Assembly (NCBI GenBank): GCA_944989445.1
Contig: CALYLW010001413.1
Location: 62,001 to 126,000 of the forward strand
Length of the DNA: 64,000 nt
From: Ampullaceana balthica
Lineage: Eukaryota; Mollusca; Gastropoda; Lymnaeidae
Direction of reading: 5' to 3'
Positions 1 through 11,799 of this stretch are shown in pieces. The first letter of the stretch is position 1. Every line of letters begins with the position of its first letter. The notes under the pieces are model-generated. The model saw nothing but the letters and a program-made list of their open reading frames with translations. It searched no databases and was not told the DNA's origin. Both the position numbers and the translations under genes were made by a program.

Positions 1-314
1 TGAATGACAATGCATTGTATCAAAATTTCAGATCGATCGAATGTATCGTAATTAAATTAATCAATTTTTAGTTTATCTCTATTTATCACTATTTAGAATG
101 TATAGTCGTCTGCTAGAGTTGACCTCCATGGCTCACTGGTTTGACTCCAGCCCTCGTTTACCAAATTCCCGTGTTTACATCAAGGGCAGGGGAGATCAGC
201 GCGTTTCAGTCTGTAAATGTTTGTCGCGCGATGAACATTAGCAATACTTTTACTTTTAGTTCTGTCTCATATATAAGGGATTTATAGTCAAAAACTTTGT
301 CTATACGGGTTGTT
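1..314 (+). mobile_element. R1 element, 5' part cut by window edge
   Basis: This is the first of about a dozen copies of an interspersed element that I call R1. Its recognisable blocks are a GATCGATC-rich stretch near the start, the phrase TCAGTCTGTAAATG-like around 208, and the end block with AAGGGATTTATAGTC followed by a small hairpin and CGGGT at about 310. No protein is encoded. The element begins before the window. Confidence 0.8.
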
Positions 315-417
315 TAATTAAGACTATCACAATAAGTTATATAAACAATTCGCACTAGAAGGATACAAGTAAATTCAATGTGTTGATGTCAGAAGTGGTT
401 TGTAAAGAGTATTATTT

Positions 418-870
418 TTAAATCCCTTATATTAACTTCACCGCCGTCTCTCTCTGTCTCTCTGTCTTGGGCGGGCGAAAAAAAAATGTCAAAAATGACC
501 CACTTACAGTAATCCGATCGAGCTGAAATTTGGCACACGGGCCCGTCTGACCTAACAATGCATCGTATCAAAATTTCAGATCGATCGATCGTACCGTAAT
601 TAAATTAATGCATTTTAGTTTATCCTTATATGAGGTATGTAATTCAAATTCACGGTTTGTTATTGTTTTTTTCCACGTGAGTTTGAGCTGACGCTTAGAC
701 GTCGACCGTCGTGCCGACACCCCCTCACGCCCCATCCCCCGTGAAAGGACAGGTGACATCACTCGGTGTCAGTCTGTAAATGCTTATCGCGTTTGAAAAT
801 AATCAATACTGTTAGTTATGACTCATACATAAGGGATTTATAGTCAAAAACTTTGTTTTTACGGGTTTTT
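418..870 (+). mobile_element. R1 element, near-complete copy
   Basis: The copy runs from the inverted-repeat block AAATCCCTTATA to its partner near TATAAGGGATTT-like sequence (here CATAAGGGATTT), then a stem-loop of AAAAAC, TTT, GTTTTT and the end ACGGGTT. A short CT/GT-rich microsatellite lies just inside the 5' end. It follows another R1 copy in the same orientation about 100 bp upstream. The structure (subterminal inverted repeats, internal microsatellite, 3' stem-loop) resembles HINE/Helentron derivatives; that class assignment is inference. Confidence 0.8.
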
Positions 871-1013
871 TTTTGGTTCTATTTCTCACCACAACGCCTC
901 TCGACATAGTAATATTTAATTTGAGGGCGGGGAAACCAGAACCAATGAAATAAAAGCGTGTCATTTTAAAAAAAAAGATGTGTTTACATTTTACTTACTT
1001 AATTGTGGCTTTA

Positions 1014-1090
1014 ACGGGTGCTTGAACACATGCCCCTCAGATTGTGAGGCGAGCGCACTATTGACTTCGCTATCCAGACGCCATAAGGGG
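1014..1090 (-). mobile_element. Possible tRNA-derived SINE head, decayed
   Basis: On the minus strand a tRNA-like stretch is visible: an anticodon-arm-like GCCTCACAATCTGAGG followed by GTGTTCAAGCAC, which resembles a decayed B box. The flanking sequence (955-1000) matches sequence at 16313-16365 that lacks this block, which supports an insertion. The A box is weak and no tail was identified. Confidence 0.35.
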
Positions 1091-1190
1091 AATTGTAGCC
1101 CCAAAAAGAAATTAACAAAAAAATTAGCAGGAAACTTTTTAAAATTATATTTCATTGTAAACCCGAGTGTATGAAAATCCAAACAATTAA

Positions 1191-1610
1191 TTGACATTAT
1201 TTCCCTAAATTTAGGGATCGAAGTCAAGTGGCGTTCCACTTACTAAATTATTAAATGCTGTTATGGTTATACATGTTAACAATATGTAAAACAATACGAG
1301 ATACATATATCTTTAATGTAATATTTTAATTTCATAGTTTCATTAGTATTAAGTACAAACCATAACAAACCATTTATTATTCACAATTTACTAATTTTCA
1401 GCATACGTTTGTGTGACGCCATATTGTAAATATAAGAAACACAAGTTTATAATACTATGCATCACATAATTTTAAATTTCATTATAATAGTTTACATTTT
1501 TTTTTGAAAAGAGTATCATTTTGCCACACAGGTTTTCTGAAAAACAACTAAAAATTAAATATGTTAGTGCCTGTGCTTTGTGATGCTGTGCTAAAGGGCA
1601 ATACACATTT
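1191..1610 (+). mobile_element. HQ element (double hairpin plus GGTGCTTTGTGGTGC block)
   Basis: One of at least nine copies of a two-part element. Module H (1191-1243) holds two neighbouring palindromes, TCCCTAAATTTAGGGA and AAGTGGCGTTCCACTT. Module Q, about 340 bp downstream (1565-1610), is a diverged form of GGTGCTTTGTGGTGC. No coding potential is seen. The element class is unknown to me. Confidence 0.6.
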
Positions 1611-2214
1611 AATGCACATCAGACACCAAAATAAACAAAAATATATAACATAAATAATTCATTTATGTTTAGATAATGACAAAAGAAATACATCTTTTTA
1701 CACCCAAATAGCTGATGATTAGTCTTTTTGTGTATTTTTTTATACTCTTTTACCTCGATGCCATAGGGGTCTGTCACAGTCTGTCGCGTGGTGCGTATTA
1801 TATTGAAAATAAACAATACTTTTAGTTAGGTCTCAAATATATAAGAGATTTATAGTCAAAAACGTTTTTTTTATGGGTTGTTTTTATTAGTTAGTGATTT
1901 CTAATCACGGGAGTGTGTAGTCAGAGCGCATGCGAGAGGTCAAGGGAGACAGTTGTGACAGCAATCAGTAAGACATGAGTTTTGAGCGTGGTCCAAGACG
2001 GTCGAGTTGGAGCGAGGGGCTATTAACACAATTGTGATAAAATGTCTACAGTCTCCTCCAAGCTCCTTGTTATTAACACAGTTGTTATAAAAGAAATATT
2101 TTCAGAAAATGTTCACAGTTGAACGTATTATGTTAAAATGAGCGGTGTGGACGTAACCCTAATTGTGGTGACATTTTTTTCTAAGTTCAAGTTATTAATC
2201 TTATAAGCATCATA

Positions 2215-2716
2215 GATATATTTACACTGTATTATCGCTGACTGCCTCACGCCTAACGCTAAGGGACATCACTCTGCTTTTTTTTAAATTGAAAATATAG
2301 ACTTAAAAATTATAATGATTTTGGTTTCCAGATTAACATTAACCAAATAACGCACGAACCTATGACGTCAGCATTTGTGTTGTAAACAGTGCTGACTGAC
2401 TCAAAGAGTTATTTTTTGTGCAGTTATTTGGTGCACTGGTTTCTAAATTTACTTTAAAAATTGTTTGGTGATTAGCACTGTAAAAAAAATTAGATACATA
2501 CATTGTGTACATTTCAGGAATAATTTACTTGGGCTTTATACTAAAAAAAAAGTGGGCTCCGTAGGCGCCCTACAACCCCTATCATAAAATACTTTGTGTA
2601 CATTTAAGGAAGTTTAATATTACGTATTTATCATACAAGGACAAGTTAGTTTGGCTTTTGAAAAAGTTGGGCGCGGTAGCCGCCCTAAAAAAAGTGGGCG
2701 CAGCAGCACAACCTAG
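2215..2716 (+). mobile_element. Non-autonomous Helitron, subfamily HC
   Basis: The 3' end is CTAG followed by T at 2717, the classic Helitron terminus. The second copy of the host duplicate (27820-27875) lacks this block, which gives an approximate empty site. The body matches 29574-29965 on the opposite strand, which also ends in CTAG next to T. The 5' third resembles the 5' parts of the other Helitrons here (42315, 44983). The exact 5' base is uncertain. There is no coding region. Confidence 0.7.
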
Positions 2717-2800
2717 TCAGAAAAATAGCATGAAATAAAGACGTGATTTTGTTGTTATTGGATTCAGTGTTAACCACTTGGTAGGGGAATTATTGCAATT

Positions 2801-3230
2801 ATTGACATTGTGTCCCTAGATATAGGGATCGAGGTCAAGTGGCATGCCACTTGGATAAATTACCAGAAATCAAGAATAAGCCCTTCATGATGTGTAACAA
2901 ATAGAGATATGTACAATAAACACTTATCGTATGTTTTTGATAGTTTCCTTAATTTCAAACATATACCATTTTAAAATCTATGTGTCAAACAAAATAAATA
3001 TTTGTAAAAATTAGTCTATTGTACTATAATTAAGGTTTGAAGTGATACAAAAATATAATTCTTTGTCTCATATAATTGTAAATTATATTTTTAAAAAGGA
3101 TTTGACAAAAATTATTTAACAACCCATCTTGGCTTAAAAGTTTTGTCAAAAAAAAACGCGATACTAAATAATGAGAACTGGTGTTTTGTGGTGCAGCGCT
3201 GATAGGATGTTTAATTTTAACGCGCACCAG
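2801..3230 (+). mobile_element. HQ element
   Basis: Module H contains TCCCTAGATATAGGGA and CAAGTGGCATGCCACTTG. Module Q is at 3179-3228 and contains GGTGTTTTGTGGTGC. It lies inside the D1 duplicate and is matched by the copy at 27945-28385. Confidence 0.7.
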
Positions 3231-3790
3231 ATATGCAAAAGATGGTGCTTTTTCATCCAAATAGTTGATAGATTATTTGTATTGTTTATGTATGTTTGGA
3301 TAATAATACGGCAATAACGCAAAGCTTTCATTTATCGATTACGGCTTATTTCGTGGACAACCTCTAGTGATTAAAAATAGACAAACATACACAAATTTAG
3401 ATAAATTTGAAAAGGCTTCAAAATCTAAAACAACTGCCAAAATCCAAATACCTTTGTATATATAGTTATATAGTTTACCAACTCTAACCACACCTAGAAC
3501 TATGGCTATTGTATAACAGTACTTAATTATGCTTCATTTCATTTTTAAAAAGGGTAATTTTTATTTAGAACGAAATTATGTAACTTTTTTTCGAAATAAG
3601 TCAAATAATACAAGCTTCACTAAAAAAAGTAAAAAATAAAATTTTAATGTGATTTTCTCATCAATATGTTTTTAATATCTTACGTTTGTTGATGTAACCA
3701 CGATCTTATAATTTACCAACACTTTATTGTGAAAGTGGCAATGTGGAAGGGATCGTTGCTATAACTATTTATTAAATCTACTCTCTAGCA

Positions 3791-5841
3791 CAGTTGTTCC
3801 CAAACTTTTTTGACCCACGTACCCCTTTTATAGTCAAAATTTCCCCCACGGTCCATCATGTGAAAAAAAACTACATAAATGCATAGTACAAAAATTACAA
3901 ACCCAAAAAAGCAACATTTGGTTGAAGAAGAATTTATAAATTGTATAACTTTTGTTTAAAATAAAATTGAAAACAATTAATAACTTTGATGAACGTGACG
4001 TGATTTTATGAGTGTATTTATGTCCGACTCAATGTTTGTGAGTAGCAACCGCAAATCCCAACGAGCACCAATTTCTAGTCGGTTTCTGTTTTTTTTATGA
4101 TGAGGTTCATAACGGCACTGAATCTTTTTTCTACCAAATAGGAAGACGGGAAAGCTGTCAACAACTTCTGTACTATAAACCATAATGCAAGATATAAAAT
4201 TGTCATTTAATTTTTTAACCAGAATTTGTGGTATCCTAGTTCAAACATTGGTTCAAGTTCTTCATTTCAATAAGCTGCTCCTGTATCAGTATGGATTCAT
4301 TTGGGATCTGAGTTTGTCCACTCGCAAAAGCGTTCAACTGCCAGTCGGGAATATCCAAAGTGAGGAACACCTTCAAATGTTTGGTTCAGGTCAGCATGAA
4401 GAGCTGTTAAGTTTTGACAGTAAGCCAGGAAATCTTTATCTCTACTTTGCAATTTGAAAGATTTGAAAACTGAGAAAATTCTCCTGTTTCTAAGTTTTGT
4501 TTGTACAGAAAAAGGTTTGCAACAAACGCAGATATTACGCTTTCAGTTTTGGTTAAATTTAATTGGTTACCTTGTAGATTCAAATTAGTCTTATTAAAGT
4601 TGTTAATTAAATCATTCATAAAGGATATGTCTTTTTTAAAGTTAATTCTGTCGCAAATCATTGTATTTGTTTTGCAGGAATTCCAACACTGAATCAAAAA
4701 GAGCTTAAAATCGATTTAAAAATGTACTTGTTGATAATCAAGGTACTTTTGTGCTAATAAGTAAACGATTATAGTCTTCTTCATTTTCAAAACAATGTTG
4801 AGTAAATAATCTCTCATTCAAGGCATCTCTTTTAATTTTAATAACTGCATTAATGACATAATCTAGTGATACATGCAAAGTTTCAATAAGATTGTTTACG
4901 AATAAATGATGTCGATGAATGACACAATGTACTGAAAATTCATTTACGTAAGTTTGCTTTAGGTATGTCAGAAAGTCAAGGGTATTGCTTTAATTTTAAA
5001 AAAAATCTTTTTAATTAAGAAAATAACGTTTCACATTTCGAGTCTGTTTCCAAACATTTAGCCATACTTCAAATGTTCAACAACACTGTTTTGTTGGTTC
5101 ACTCAGTGCTGGATTTGCCTTTTTGCTAATCAAGCTATAACTTAGGGCCACCACCTTTCTTGGAGGCCCCCGGAATTGTTTCATATCGCTGACATAGAAT
5201 ATCTGGACTTCAAAAGGGCCACTACATCTCAAATAGCCTAAGGCCCCAATATCTCAAATAGTCTAGGTCCCCATCAAGTCTAAAACCGGTCCATCGCTCA
5301 CTCATTCTCTTATGTGTTGTAACAAACCAGTGTTAATAATTATTAACGTTTTCAATGGCGTGCTACAGTAAAGCACTATTGAAAATAATTTTTGATGAAA
5401 AGATACAATTTAGATAAATATAACTTCCAGACACATCGAAAAATACCCAACCTTGCAACCCTCGCAGATTCAAGTAAAAAACGTGTATTTCTCTGTCTTA
5501 ATTATTGGAATTCCGCATTTCTTACGCATCAAGCTAGACTTTTCAATAAATCAAGTATTTTGATTGGTTATAGCTGTGGAAATTATCTAAGTTCTACTAC
5601 ATTTTCTAGGCAAAACAACATTGTACTCCATTACTGATAGCACCTAAGATCGTATTTAATTATATGAAAAAATACTATTTTATTTATTGTTATTCATTTT
5701 AATTTCCATAATAATAAAAAATGATAACAGTTTTATTGTTTTATATTAAACCTTGCGCGGACCCCCTGACGTTGTCCACCGACCCCCTGCAAGGTACTAC
5801 GAGCATAATTTGAGGCGTACGGACCACTTTGGGAACCACTG
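3791..5841 (-). mobile_element. hAT transposon, ZBED/FAM200-like type, with 8-bp target duplication
   Basis: The element starts CAGTTGTTCCCAAAC and ends with the inverse of CAGTGGTTCCCAAAG, typical hAT terminal repeats. Both sides carry the same 8-bp target duplication CTCTAGCA (3783-3790 and 5842-5849). It holds a decayed transposase on the minus strand (next entry). The right half (about 5000-5750) has no recognisable domain and may include other insertions. The intact ends and target duplication define the boundaries to the base. Confidence 0.92.
3977..4980 (-). pseudogene. hAT-family transposase relic, C-terminal half
   Basis: Read on the minus strand in several frames, this region gives in order a CVIHRHHL motif (about 4930), the STKVPWLS motif of the RNase H-like core region, the stretch NNFNKTNLNLQGNQLNL, then IPDW, and finally KKNRNRLEIGARWDLRLL followed by LLTNIE and a stop at 3977. 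This order matches the C-terminal half of ZBED5/FAM200-type hAT transposases, including the hAT dimerisation end. Multiple stops and frameshifts break it. The N-terminal BED finger region was not found. It cannot make an active enzyme. It sits inside a transposon whose ends are intact. Confidence 0.88.
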
Positions 5842-5849
5842 CTCTAGCA

Positions 5850-6529
5850 TTTCGGGGTTGATGGTGGTATATAGTTTTACTAAGTACTAAACAACTATGA
5901 ATATAATAAAAACATTCCAAGATATTTACTGACCTAAGTAACTCCAAAAATTAAATAGTTAACGACATTATCTTGACAACACCCACCAGAAAATAGATGC
6001 TGTAAATCAAAATACTTGCGACACACCCCCTTTCCAGCTAAACCCAGGCTTGCATAGAAATTGTCTCCCATGGCTAATGACTTGCATGTAGATGTGCGAG
6101 CGAGTCTGAACAAAGACACCACTATAAACCCGGGTCAACGTAGAAATTCTCTCCCATGGCTAATGACTTGTATTTAGAGGGGCGAGCAAGTCTGAACAAA
6201 GACACAACTAATCCACGATCGTGTCAAAAAGAAGACGTCAAGAGATCAAGTAATAAAATAAGTTTAGAAACTGATAAAATATCCAGTAATTTAGAATATC
6301 AACAGATATTAAACAGAAAATAATTGGACAAGTCATTTATACAATAATAAAGGCAATTAGGAGTAGAATACATAAAAGTGAGAAGGATTCAAACAAGAAT
6401 GGGATCTGTTTACAACTGCATAAAACTGGAATATGTGATTTAATAAAATTATGCAATCTAATCTGGAAAGAAATATGACCAGGAACGGAATCCCATTATG
6501 AAACATGATCTTAGTAAAATACAAAATTA
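5850..6529. other. Intergenic, with an 86-bp tandem duplication
   Basis: Two copies of an 86-bp block lie at 6040-6211; both contain CTCCCATGGCTAATGACTTG and GTCTGAACAAAGACAC. Nothing else was recognised. Weak similarity of the phrase GGACAAGTCATT to 31403 suggests old repeat material. Confidence 0.6.
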
Positions 6530-6925
6530 AACAACCCCGTACAAAAAAAGTTTTTGACTATAAATCCCTTATATATGAGATATAACTAAAAGTATTGATT
6601 ATGTTCAAACGCGACAAACATTTACAGACTGACACCAACTGATATCCCCTGGCTTTAAAACCGGGGGAAGGGGGAGGGGGTGTTGACATCGACGGGTGGC
6701 GTCAACGCGTGAACTCAACTAGCACGTGGAAAGAAAAACAATAGCAAACTGTGAAATTGAATTACATTTGTTATTTAGAGATAAACTAAAAATGCATTAA
6801 TTTAAGTACGGTACGTTTGATATGAAATTTTGATACGATGCATTGTTAGGTGATACGAGTCTATGTGCAAAATTTTAGCTCGATAGCATCACGGAAAGTG
6901 TGTCATTTTTCACTTTTGAGAAAAA
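6530..6925 (-). mobile_element. R1 element
   Basis: Minus-strand R1 copy. It starts at AACCCCGT, then the AAAAAAGTTTTTGACTATAA stem-loop and subterminal repeat AAATCCCTTATA, and ends in the block with TAGCTCGATAGCATCACGG. The 5' microsatellite end is missing, because the copy abuts a truncated Helitron at 6926. Confidence 0.8.
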
Positions 6926-8545
6926 TTAAATCTCTTTTCCATATTGAACAATTTTATGCGGACGTTTGAAAATAGTGGGGTTTTTTTGTTGCAATATATT
7001 TTTCAAGGTTATTTTTTTTAGCGGTGGGCTTTCTAAAATCTAGCGTTACGAACGGACATAGCAGAGTATATATTTTGAGTATATATACGAATATATCCGT
7101 TATGAGAAAACCTCCAAGCTTAGGCTTCGCGTTATATAAGTTTGCATGAATAATAATGATATAATCATGATAATAGTAATGCATAGTGAATTACACACAG
7201 CATAAAGTGATACTGCGGCAAAGAAGTTTGAAGTTCGACGTATTAACACATATTGCTGAGGAGTCAATCGGACGTTAACTTGCGGCATTTAATAGTGCGC
7301 ACCAATTATGAGTGCACCAATAATACAGCACAGTGCGTTAAAATAAATTATGTGACTGTAATGTGATCCACATCACGCATATCTGTGATTTGAAGCCGTT
7401 TAAGCTTCATCGATGATTATGACTTGTCAGTTTATTCGCCCATTTGTCCATACATTATCACCACAACATTATCAAAACATGTAAAAAATAAAATGTAATT
7501 TTACACATGTTAATAACTATTTATTTTGCATGAAACGTAGTAAGCAAATTTTGTCACTGGATAACAGAAAAGATTAACTTATCAACTGTTAATCATATTT
7601 ACAATTTAATATACACGTGTTAGTAATTCACATAAACGTTTTTATTGTTGTCATGTCAGCACCTTTTCAAGATCTATTATGACTTGTCAGCTTATGCACC
7701 CATTGGTCCATACATTATTACCTTTACATTATCAAAAACATGTAAAAAAAATTGTAGCTATTTACAAATATGAATAACAACGAACTATTTATTTTGCATG
7801 AAACCTTTGAAGTAAAGTTAAGCACTGGATAAAAGAAAATATTAAAGTATCAACTTTAATATACACGTTTTAGGAATTCTAATAAACGTTTTCATTATTG
7901 TCAAGTCAGCACCCCTTCCAGTTCTATATTAAAAGCAAAGATTTTCTATTCAAAATTAGTCTAAGACGCATTAAAATATTGCATGTAAATAACAATAAAA
8001 AAAACTATTGTGGGGATGAGTTCGATTTTTAAATATGTTATTTTTTTTAAACATACAAATATGCTATCTCAAAGTGTATAAAAGAAAAACAAACGCTAAA
8101 CTGAAGCATAAGTTGACAAATTTCATTTGCAGTAATAGCAAAATGGCTTTGTTATTCAAAACGTATCGAAAATTGACAATCGAACGACAACCAAATGTAA
8201 ATTTGATAAACCGAAAAAATGAATGTTATATATTAATATAGTAAATTAAATTTATAATTACCTACGTAATATTGACATGGACACATACACAAAAACGGAC
8301 ATTTAATACAAAAAAATATAATAATATTAATCACATCAAATAAAACATTGCTCTTTATACTTCGTTTCCTGCACACATTAATAAAAGCTTAAATAATGAC
8401 GTAACGTCACAATATTTTATGGTGAGCAACACATTTTTTTAATCTCGAAAGCAACATTTTTATTTTTTTTAATCGGGAGTTACCTCGCATAGCGTCAGGA
8501 CTAACTGACTGACACTACTTGCGTGACAGATTGAAAATTATATAG
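6926..8545 (-). mobile_element. Helitron HB, long copy A, 3'-truncated
   Basis: It matches 21085-22905 over about 1.6 kb at high identity. Its own 3' terminus (CTAG side) is missing because it joins R1 at 6925. The minus-strand 5' region (8400-8540) shares the TGACGTNACGT-rich block with the Helitrons at 42315 and 44983. No replicase domain was recognised. At 8230-8260 it provides the empty site for the SINE seen in copy B. Confidence 0.75.
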
Positions 8546-8610
<65 letters not shown>

Positions 8611-8634
8611 AACAGAGAGAAAGAGAGAGATAGA
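8546..8634. repeat. (TA)n followed by (GA)n microsatellite
   Basis: A run of TA passes directly into GA repeats and then imperfect GAAA/GAGA. It abuts the 5' end of the Helitron, where TA runs recur in related copies. Confidence 0.95.
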
Positions 8635-9374
8635 TATCATAGATGATATATTGTGGATGCATGACTGTCCACTTGAATTTCCTTAACTTATAAAATATGT
8701 GTATCTTTTGTTTCGCTACGCGTTTTTTTAGAATCGTTAGAAATGTACCATGAAATAAGCAGTATTAGAGAAATAAAATAATTGCATGATAAAAATTTTT
8801 GAATAATAATAAATTAAGAATGATTTCATTGATCAAATTGGCCCTATATTTTCGGTAAAAACACTCAAAATAGTTCCTACTAAAGTAAATTTTATTGCCA
8901 AAACTAAGTTGTGTTAAATTGTATCTCCATTCATCACCGCACCAAAAAGCACCGGTACAGGCTTTTTTAAATATGTCTTTGAGAAAACTTAGCTGGCAAG
9001 ATGAATGAGAAGATGGCTATAGTCTGAATTTATTTAATTAAATATAGGTTTTGAAGAGAAAACATAATAACTTTTTATACACATACAAATTTATAACAAA
9101 TTTTAAAAACTAACTATTGTACAATTGTTTAATCGTATTCTAGTGACATATTTCGTTAATAACATATATTTTAGAAAGACATTGAAAAGAGATAAAAAGT
9201 TTCCAATTAGTTTTAAATCACATAACAAATAATACGTTCAATATTTTATAATTTTGTTTACAAGCCGTGTGGTTAATTGCCTTTTGTTTCCATGATTTGT
9301 TTGTTTTTGTGTTTTAAGTAACATTTTAACAAGCGGGACATTGTTTTATATCTCTTTGTGAATTCATTTCACAT
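8635..9374. other. Repeat-derived intergenic DNA with a Q-module relic
   Basis: A Q-like block (minus-strand GGTGCTTTTTGGTGCGG) lies at 8938-8955. It and the sequence after it resemble 30180-30240. No matching H hairpin was found nearby. The rest is AT-rich with no recognised feature. Confidence 0.45.
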
Positions 9375-9790
9375 CAATGACGCACCACAAAGCACCGAGT
9401 CTGATGTATTTAATATGGCATTGTGTTTAGAAAAATGAGCAAGTTAAATAAGAAAATTGTAATGTAAAACAAAATCAAGTGAAATTGTATTTAAATTCTA
9501 TAACACATAATATTAATCACGTTTGTATTATAAATGTTTCAATGTCGGTAAATAAAAATTATTGAATACAACAATAAAATTAAATGAAAGTGTCGGTTTT
9601 TAAAATCATAATTATTTTTAAAAACATGAAAACTCTCCAATTAATTTATTTAATCTGGTTAATGTGAATGTGTACATTTCGAACAGTTTAGATCTTAGGC
9701 CACACCTTTTGGAAAAACATAACTTCTTCTATTTTATCCAAGTGGCATGCCACTTGACTTCGATCCCTACAATTAGGGAAACAATATCAA
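9375..9790 (-). mobile_element. HQ element
   Basis: Module Q is at 9376-9403 (minus-strand CGGTGCTTTGTGGTGCG) and module H at 9738-9790, with palindromes AAGTGGCATGCCACTT and the pair CCCTACAATTAGGG. Module spacing is about 340 bp, as in the other copies. Confidence 0.7.
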
Positions 9791-10361
9791 TAAATTGTTA
9801 GCATTCTTGGAACTCCTGCTAAGCACGCAGGCCTGGTACACAATGATTTTCGTCTGTGAGCTGCGCATTGTTCCAAACTCTTTGATTCAGCCTAGCAATT
9901 AATGATGCGGCCTTGCCTATTCTGGTTCCTATTTCCTTATCCACACTAACAATATCGGACAGCATAAATTACAAGTATACTATCGATAAAATCGAGTTTT
10001 TTTATGACAGTTTCATAAACGCCTAGAGAAAGGTTTAACAAAAATCATAATTTAAATATTTATTCTTTAAACTCTTACTCTTTATGCCCCGTTTAAGAAG
10101 TTTATTACATTTTTAAACATATTTTCAAGCAAATTTAAATGAATTTATAAAAAAATTCTTTACATCAGCAGTTAAACTCAATATAACTGAAGGCTTTAGT
10201 CTGTTATACAGTTTATTGTTTAAATGTTTAGAGGGAAGAAACATAGAAATTACTGCATTTTATACTTCCGTATTTAAAAAAAATTGATTCTCTTATGACA
10301 TTACTATCTTAGACACCAACCTGTAATGTGTCAATGGAAAACTAGACAGATGGTTTTGAAT

Positions 10362-10938
10362 TTATTGTTCATTTAAGTCTACATTTCTTAACTCCTGGTA
10401 TATCGTTATTTATTGTTCATTTTAGTCTACATTTCTTAACTCCTGGTATATCGTTATTTATTGTTCATTTAAGTCAACATTTCTTCACTCCTGGTATATC
10501 GTTATTTATTGTTCATTTAAGTCTACATTTCTTAACTCCTGGTATATCTTTATTTATTGTTCATTTAAGTCTACATTTCTTAACTCCTGGTATATCGTTA
10601 TTTATTGTTCATTTAAGTCTACATTTCTTAACTCCTGGTATATCGTTATTTATTGTTCATTTACGTCTACATTTCTTAACTCCTGGTATATCGTTATTTA
10701 TTGTTCATTTACGTCTACATTTCTTAACTCCTGGTATATCGTTATTTATTGTTCATTTTAGTCTACATTTCTTAACTCCTGGTATATCGTTATTTATTGT
10801 TCACTTAAGTCTACATTTCTTAACTCCTGGTATATCGTTATTTATTGTTCATTTAAGTCTACATTTCTTAACTCCTGGTATATCGTTATTTATTGTTCAT
10901 TTAAGTCTACATTTCTTAACTCCTGGTATATCGTTATT
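10362..10938. repeat. 48-bp minisatellite, 12 units
   Basis: Twelve head-to-tail copies of a 48-bp unit that begins TTTATTGTTCATTTAAGTCT and ends CTCCTGGTATATCGTTA. Units differ by single bases (for example AAGTCT/ACGTCT/TAGTCT). The unit length is a multiple of three, but stops occur in the frames examined, so there is no coding suggestion. Confidence 0.95.
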
Positions 10939-11070
10939 TTTAATTACATCGGGAACTAGCCTTATAAATTACCATTAGTTATGATAATATTATGATTATA
11001 AAATTTGAACATGCACCTGTACAGTTGCTTTATGATATTGTTTTATTTATAGAGGTAATCCTAACCAGAT

Positions 11071-11370
11071 ACTACCCGTGGCGTAGCATATGACGCAGAC
11101 TTGCTCTTAGACAGTGCAATGAAAGGTGTGGAAGAACGGACACAAACACAAGCACGAAGAAATGAAAACAATCCTAGTGAACGTCCGTGGTTACCGCCAA
11201 CACCATGTTGGTTTCATGACATGCACAATGCGGTTGTTGTTACCTGCCGTTTCCCCACCCCTACACCAACCTAGCTTACCAACCATAAACTGTGATTGTT
11301 CGAACGCAGCGAGGATAATTCGTCCTGTTTTTTTGCACATGGCTTGTGCTTGTTCTAGTGAATTTTATAT
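11071..11370 (-). mobile_element. Helitron-like fragment related to 54954-55225
   Basis: The low-coordinate end GTGGCGTAGCATATGACGCA is a hairpin-forming end related to that of the element at 54954 (GCGGCGTAGCATACGCCGC). Here the terminal CTAG has changed. Internal phrases such as CAGACTTGCT match too. The body is otherwise diverged and has no protein domain. Confidence 0.5.
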
Positions 11371-11375
11371 ATATA

Positions 11376-11590
11376 CTAGTGTATCACCCGTCGAAAATGA
11401 CGGAAGTGTTCAAAATAAATAAACATCAGATTAAAAAATAACGTAATGCAGAACTTTCATTTATTTTATTTATTTTTATTTGATTCAAATATTATTATAT
11501 TTAACAATTTTATGCGGAACGTTCGAAAAGTGTTATTTTTGGTGTAGTAATTTGGTGCGCTGCTTTCTAAAATTAGAAACAGCATTGCAT
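11376..11590 (-). mobile_element. Helitron HB 3' end
   Basis: The minus-strand 3' terminus reads GACGGGTGATACACTAG with T next to it. Just upstream is a hairpin, CGTCATTTTCGACG. The 200 bp that follow match 19215-19430 in inverted orientation at high identity. The 5' boundary is unclear because the copy runs into a palindrome with a TA run. Confidence 0.7.
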
Positions 11591-11596
11591 TACAAC

Positions 11597-11616
11597 CATA
11601 CAGACGACGGGAATTA

Positions 11617-11664
<48 letters not shown>

Positions 11665-11682
11665 ATTCCCGTCGTCTGTATG
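11597..11682. repeat. 24-bp perfect inverted repeat around a (TA)n core
   Basis: The arm at 11597-11620 includes CAGACGACGGGAATTATG and is repeated exactly, inverted, at 11659-11682. The 38-bp spacer is almost pure TA. Such a structure can extrude as a cruciform. Confidence 0.9.
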
Positions 11683-11734
<52 letters not shown>

Positions 11735-11782
11735 TGTGTGTGTGGGTGTATGAGTGTGTGCGTTTGTGTGTGTGTGTGTATT
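11683..11782. repeat. (TA)n then (TG)n microsatellite
   Basis: A TA run with one interruption leads into imperfect GTGTGT and GTGTGTTTGTG repeats. Apparent reading frames across it are just repeats of Ile-Tyr and Thr-His. Confidence 0.95.
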
Positions 11783-11799
11783 GTTTGTGCATCATCATT

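Larger units (their letters stand above)
1753..3770 (+). repeat. Large direct duplicate D1, copy 1
   Basis: This stretch matches 27412-28870 in the same orientation, starting inside an R1 3' end, through a block with repeated TCTACAGTCTCCTCCAAGC phrases, and on through an HQ element. Copy 1 is longer because a Helitron (about 2215-2716) is inserted in it. The two copies differ by scattered substitutions and small gaps, so the duplication is not very recent. Confidence 0.8.

Noticed and set aside
1191..1610. Hammerhead or other self-cleaving ribozyme in the HQ element
   Set aside because: I looked for a CTGATGA core paired with GAAA in hammerhead arrangement and did not find one in the copies.
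4185..4457. 90-codon plus-strand frame
   Set aside because: It is the antisense of the hAT transposase relic.
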